From Campylobacterota bacterium (GTDB lineage: Bacteria; Campylobacterota; Campylobacteria; Campylobacterales; Sulfurospirillaceae), in contig RZYK01000118.1 of NCBI GenBank assembly GCA_009930355.1, positions 1 through 6,452 on the forward strand: a stretch of 6,452 bases of DNA. Direction: 5' to 3'. The notes under the pieces are model-generated. The model did not search any database, was not told the origin of the DNA, and saw only the letters and a program-made list of their open reading frames with translations. Below, piece by piece: positions 6,413 to 6,452 of the stretch (position 1 is the stretch's first letter; the number at the start of each line of letters is the position of its first letter). The translations under genes were made by a program, and so were the position numbers.

Positions 6413-6452
6413 TGAACAAAAGGAAAGTTATATTAACTAAATAGCCAATTTA

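Noticed and set aside
6412..6444. Ten-codon plus-strand open frame (starts MNKRK) after an A-rich tract
   Set aside because: A purine-rich AAAGG precedes it, but in such A-rich DNA this occurs readily. It is tiny, has no recognisable product, and overlaps the upstream promoter region.
1..6452. CRISPR arrays, tRNA or rRNA genes, insertion sequences
   Set aside because: I found no regular spaced repeats, no tRNA- or rRNA-like segments, and no transposase or terminal inverted repeats.

Overview
The window reads as chromosomal DNA of a sulfur-respiring member of the Campylobacterota (Epsilonproteobacteria), most likely Sulfurospirillum or a close relative. This is inferred from AT-rich sequence, tight gene packing, strong AAGGAG ribosome binding sites, protein character, and a promoter of the periodic T-tract type known from Campylobacter. 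No species assignment can be proved from the window alone.

Layout: the left edge holds the last 67 codons of a plus-strand Bax inhibitor-1/YccA family membrane protein gene. A strong hairpin follows, in the gap between it and the convergent minus-strand genes. Everything else is on the minus strand and reads from right to left: a regulatory region (about 6303-6452), psrA (Tat-exported molybdopterin catalytic subunit), psrB (four-cluster iron-sulfur subunit), psrC (NrfD-type membrane quinol oxidase subunit), a lipoprotein with three rhodanese domains, and a small exported protein that resembles a cytochrome c without its heme motif. psrA, psrB and psrC are translationally packed (2-bp gap, then 13-bp overlap). 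The rhodanese gene follows after 33 bp. The small gene follows after 79 bp, across a weak terminator-like hairpin.

How the genes work together: PsrABC would take electrons from menaquinol in the membrane and reduce polysulfide, or possibly thiosulfate or another sulfur oxyanion, at the periplasmic molybdenum site. The triple-rhodanese lipoprotein would bind and pass on sulfane sulfur, a role like that of Wolinella Sud. The small cysteine-containing protein is the least understood part; its position at the end of the operon suggests a role in the same periplasmic sulfur chemistry. The core reductase is a known type. The less ordinary parts are the triple-rhodanese lipoprotein with two dicysteine loops, the heme-less cytochrome-like protein ending in cysteine, the unusually long PsrC, and a set of three TTGTAAG motifs about 25 bp apart over the promoter.
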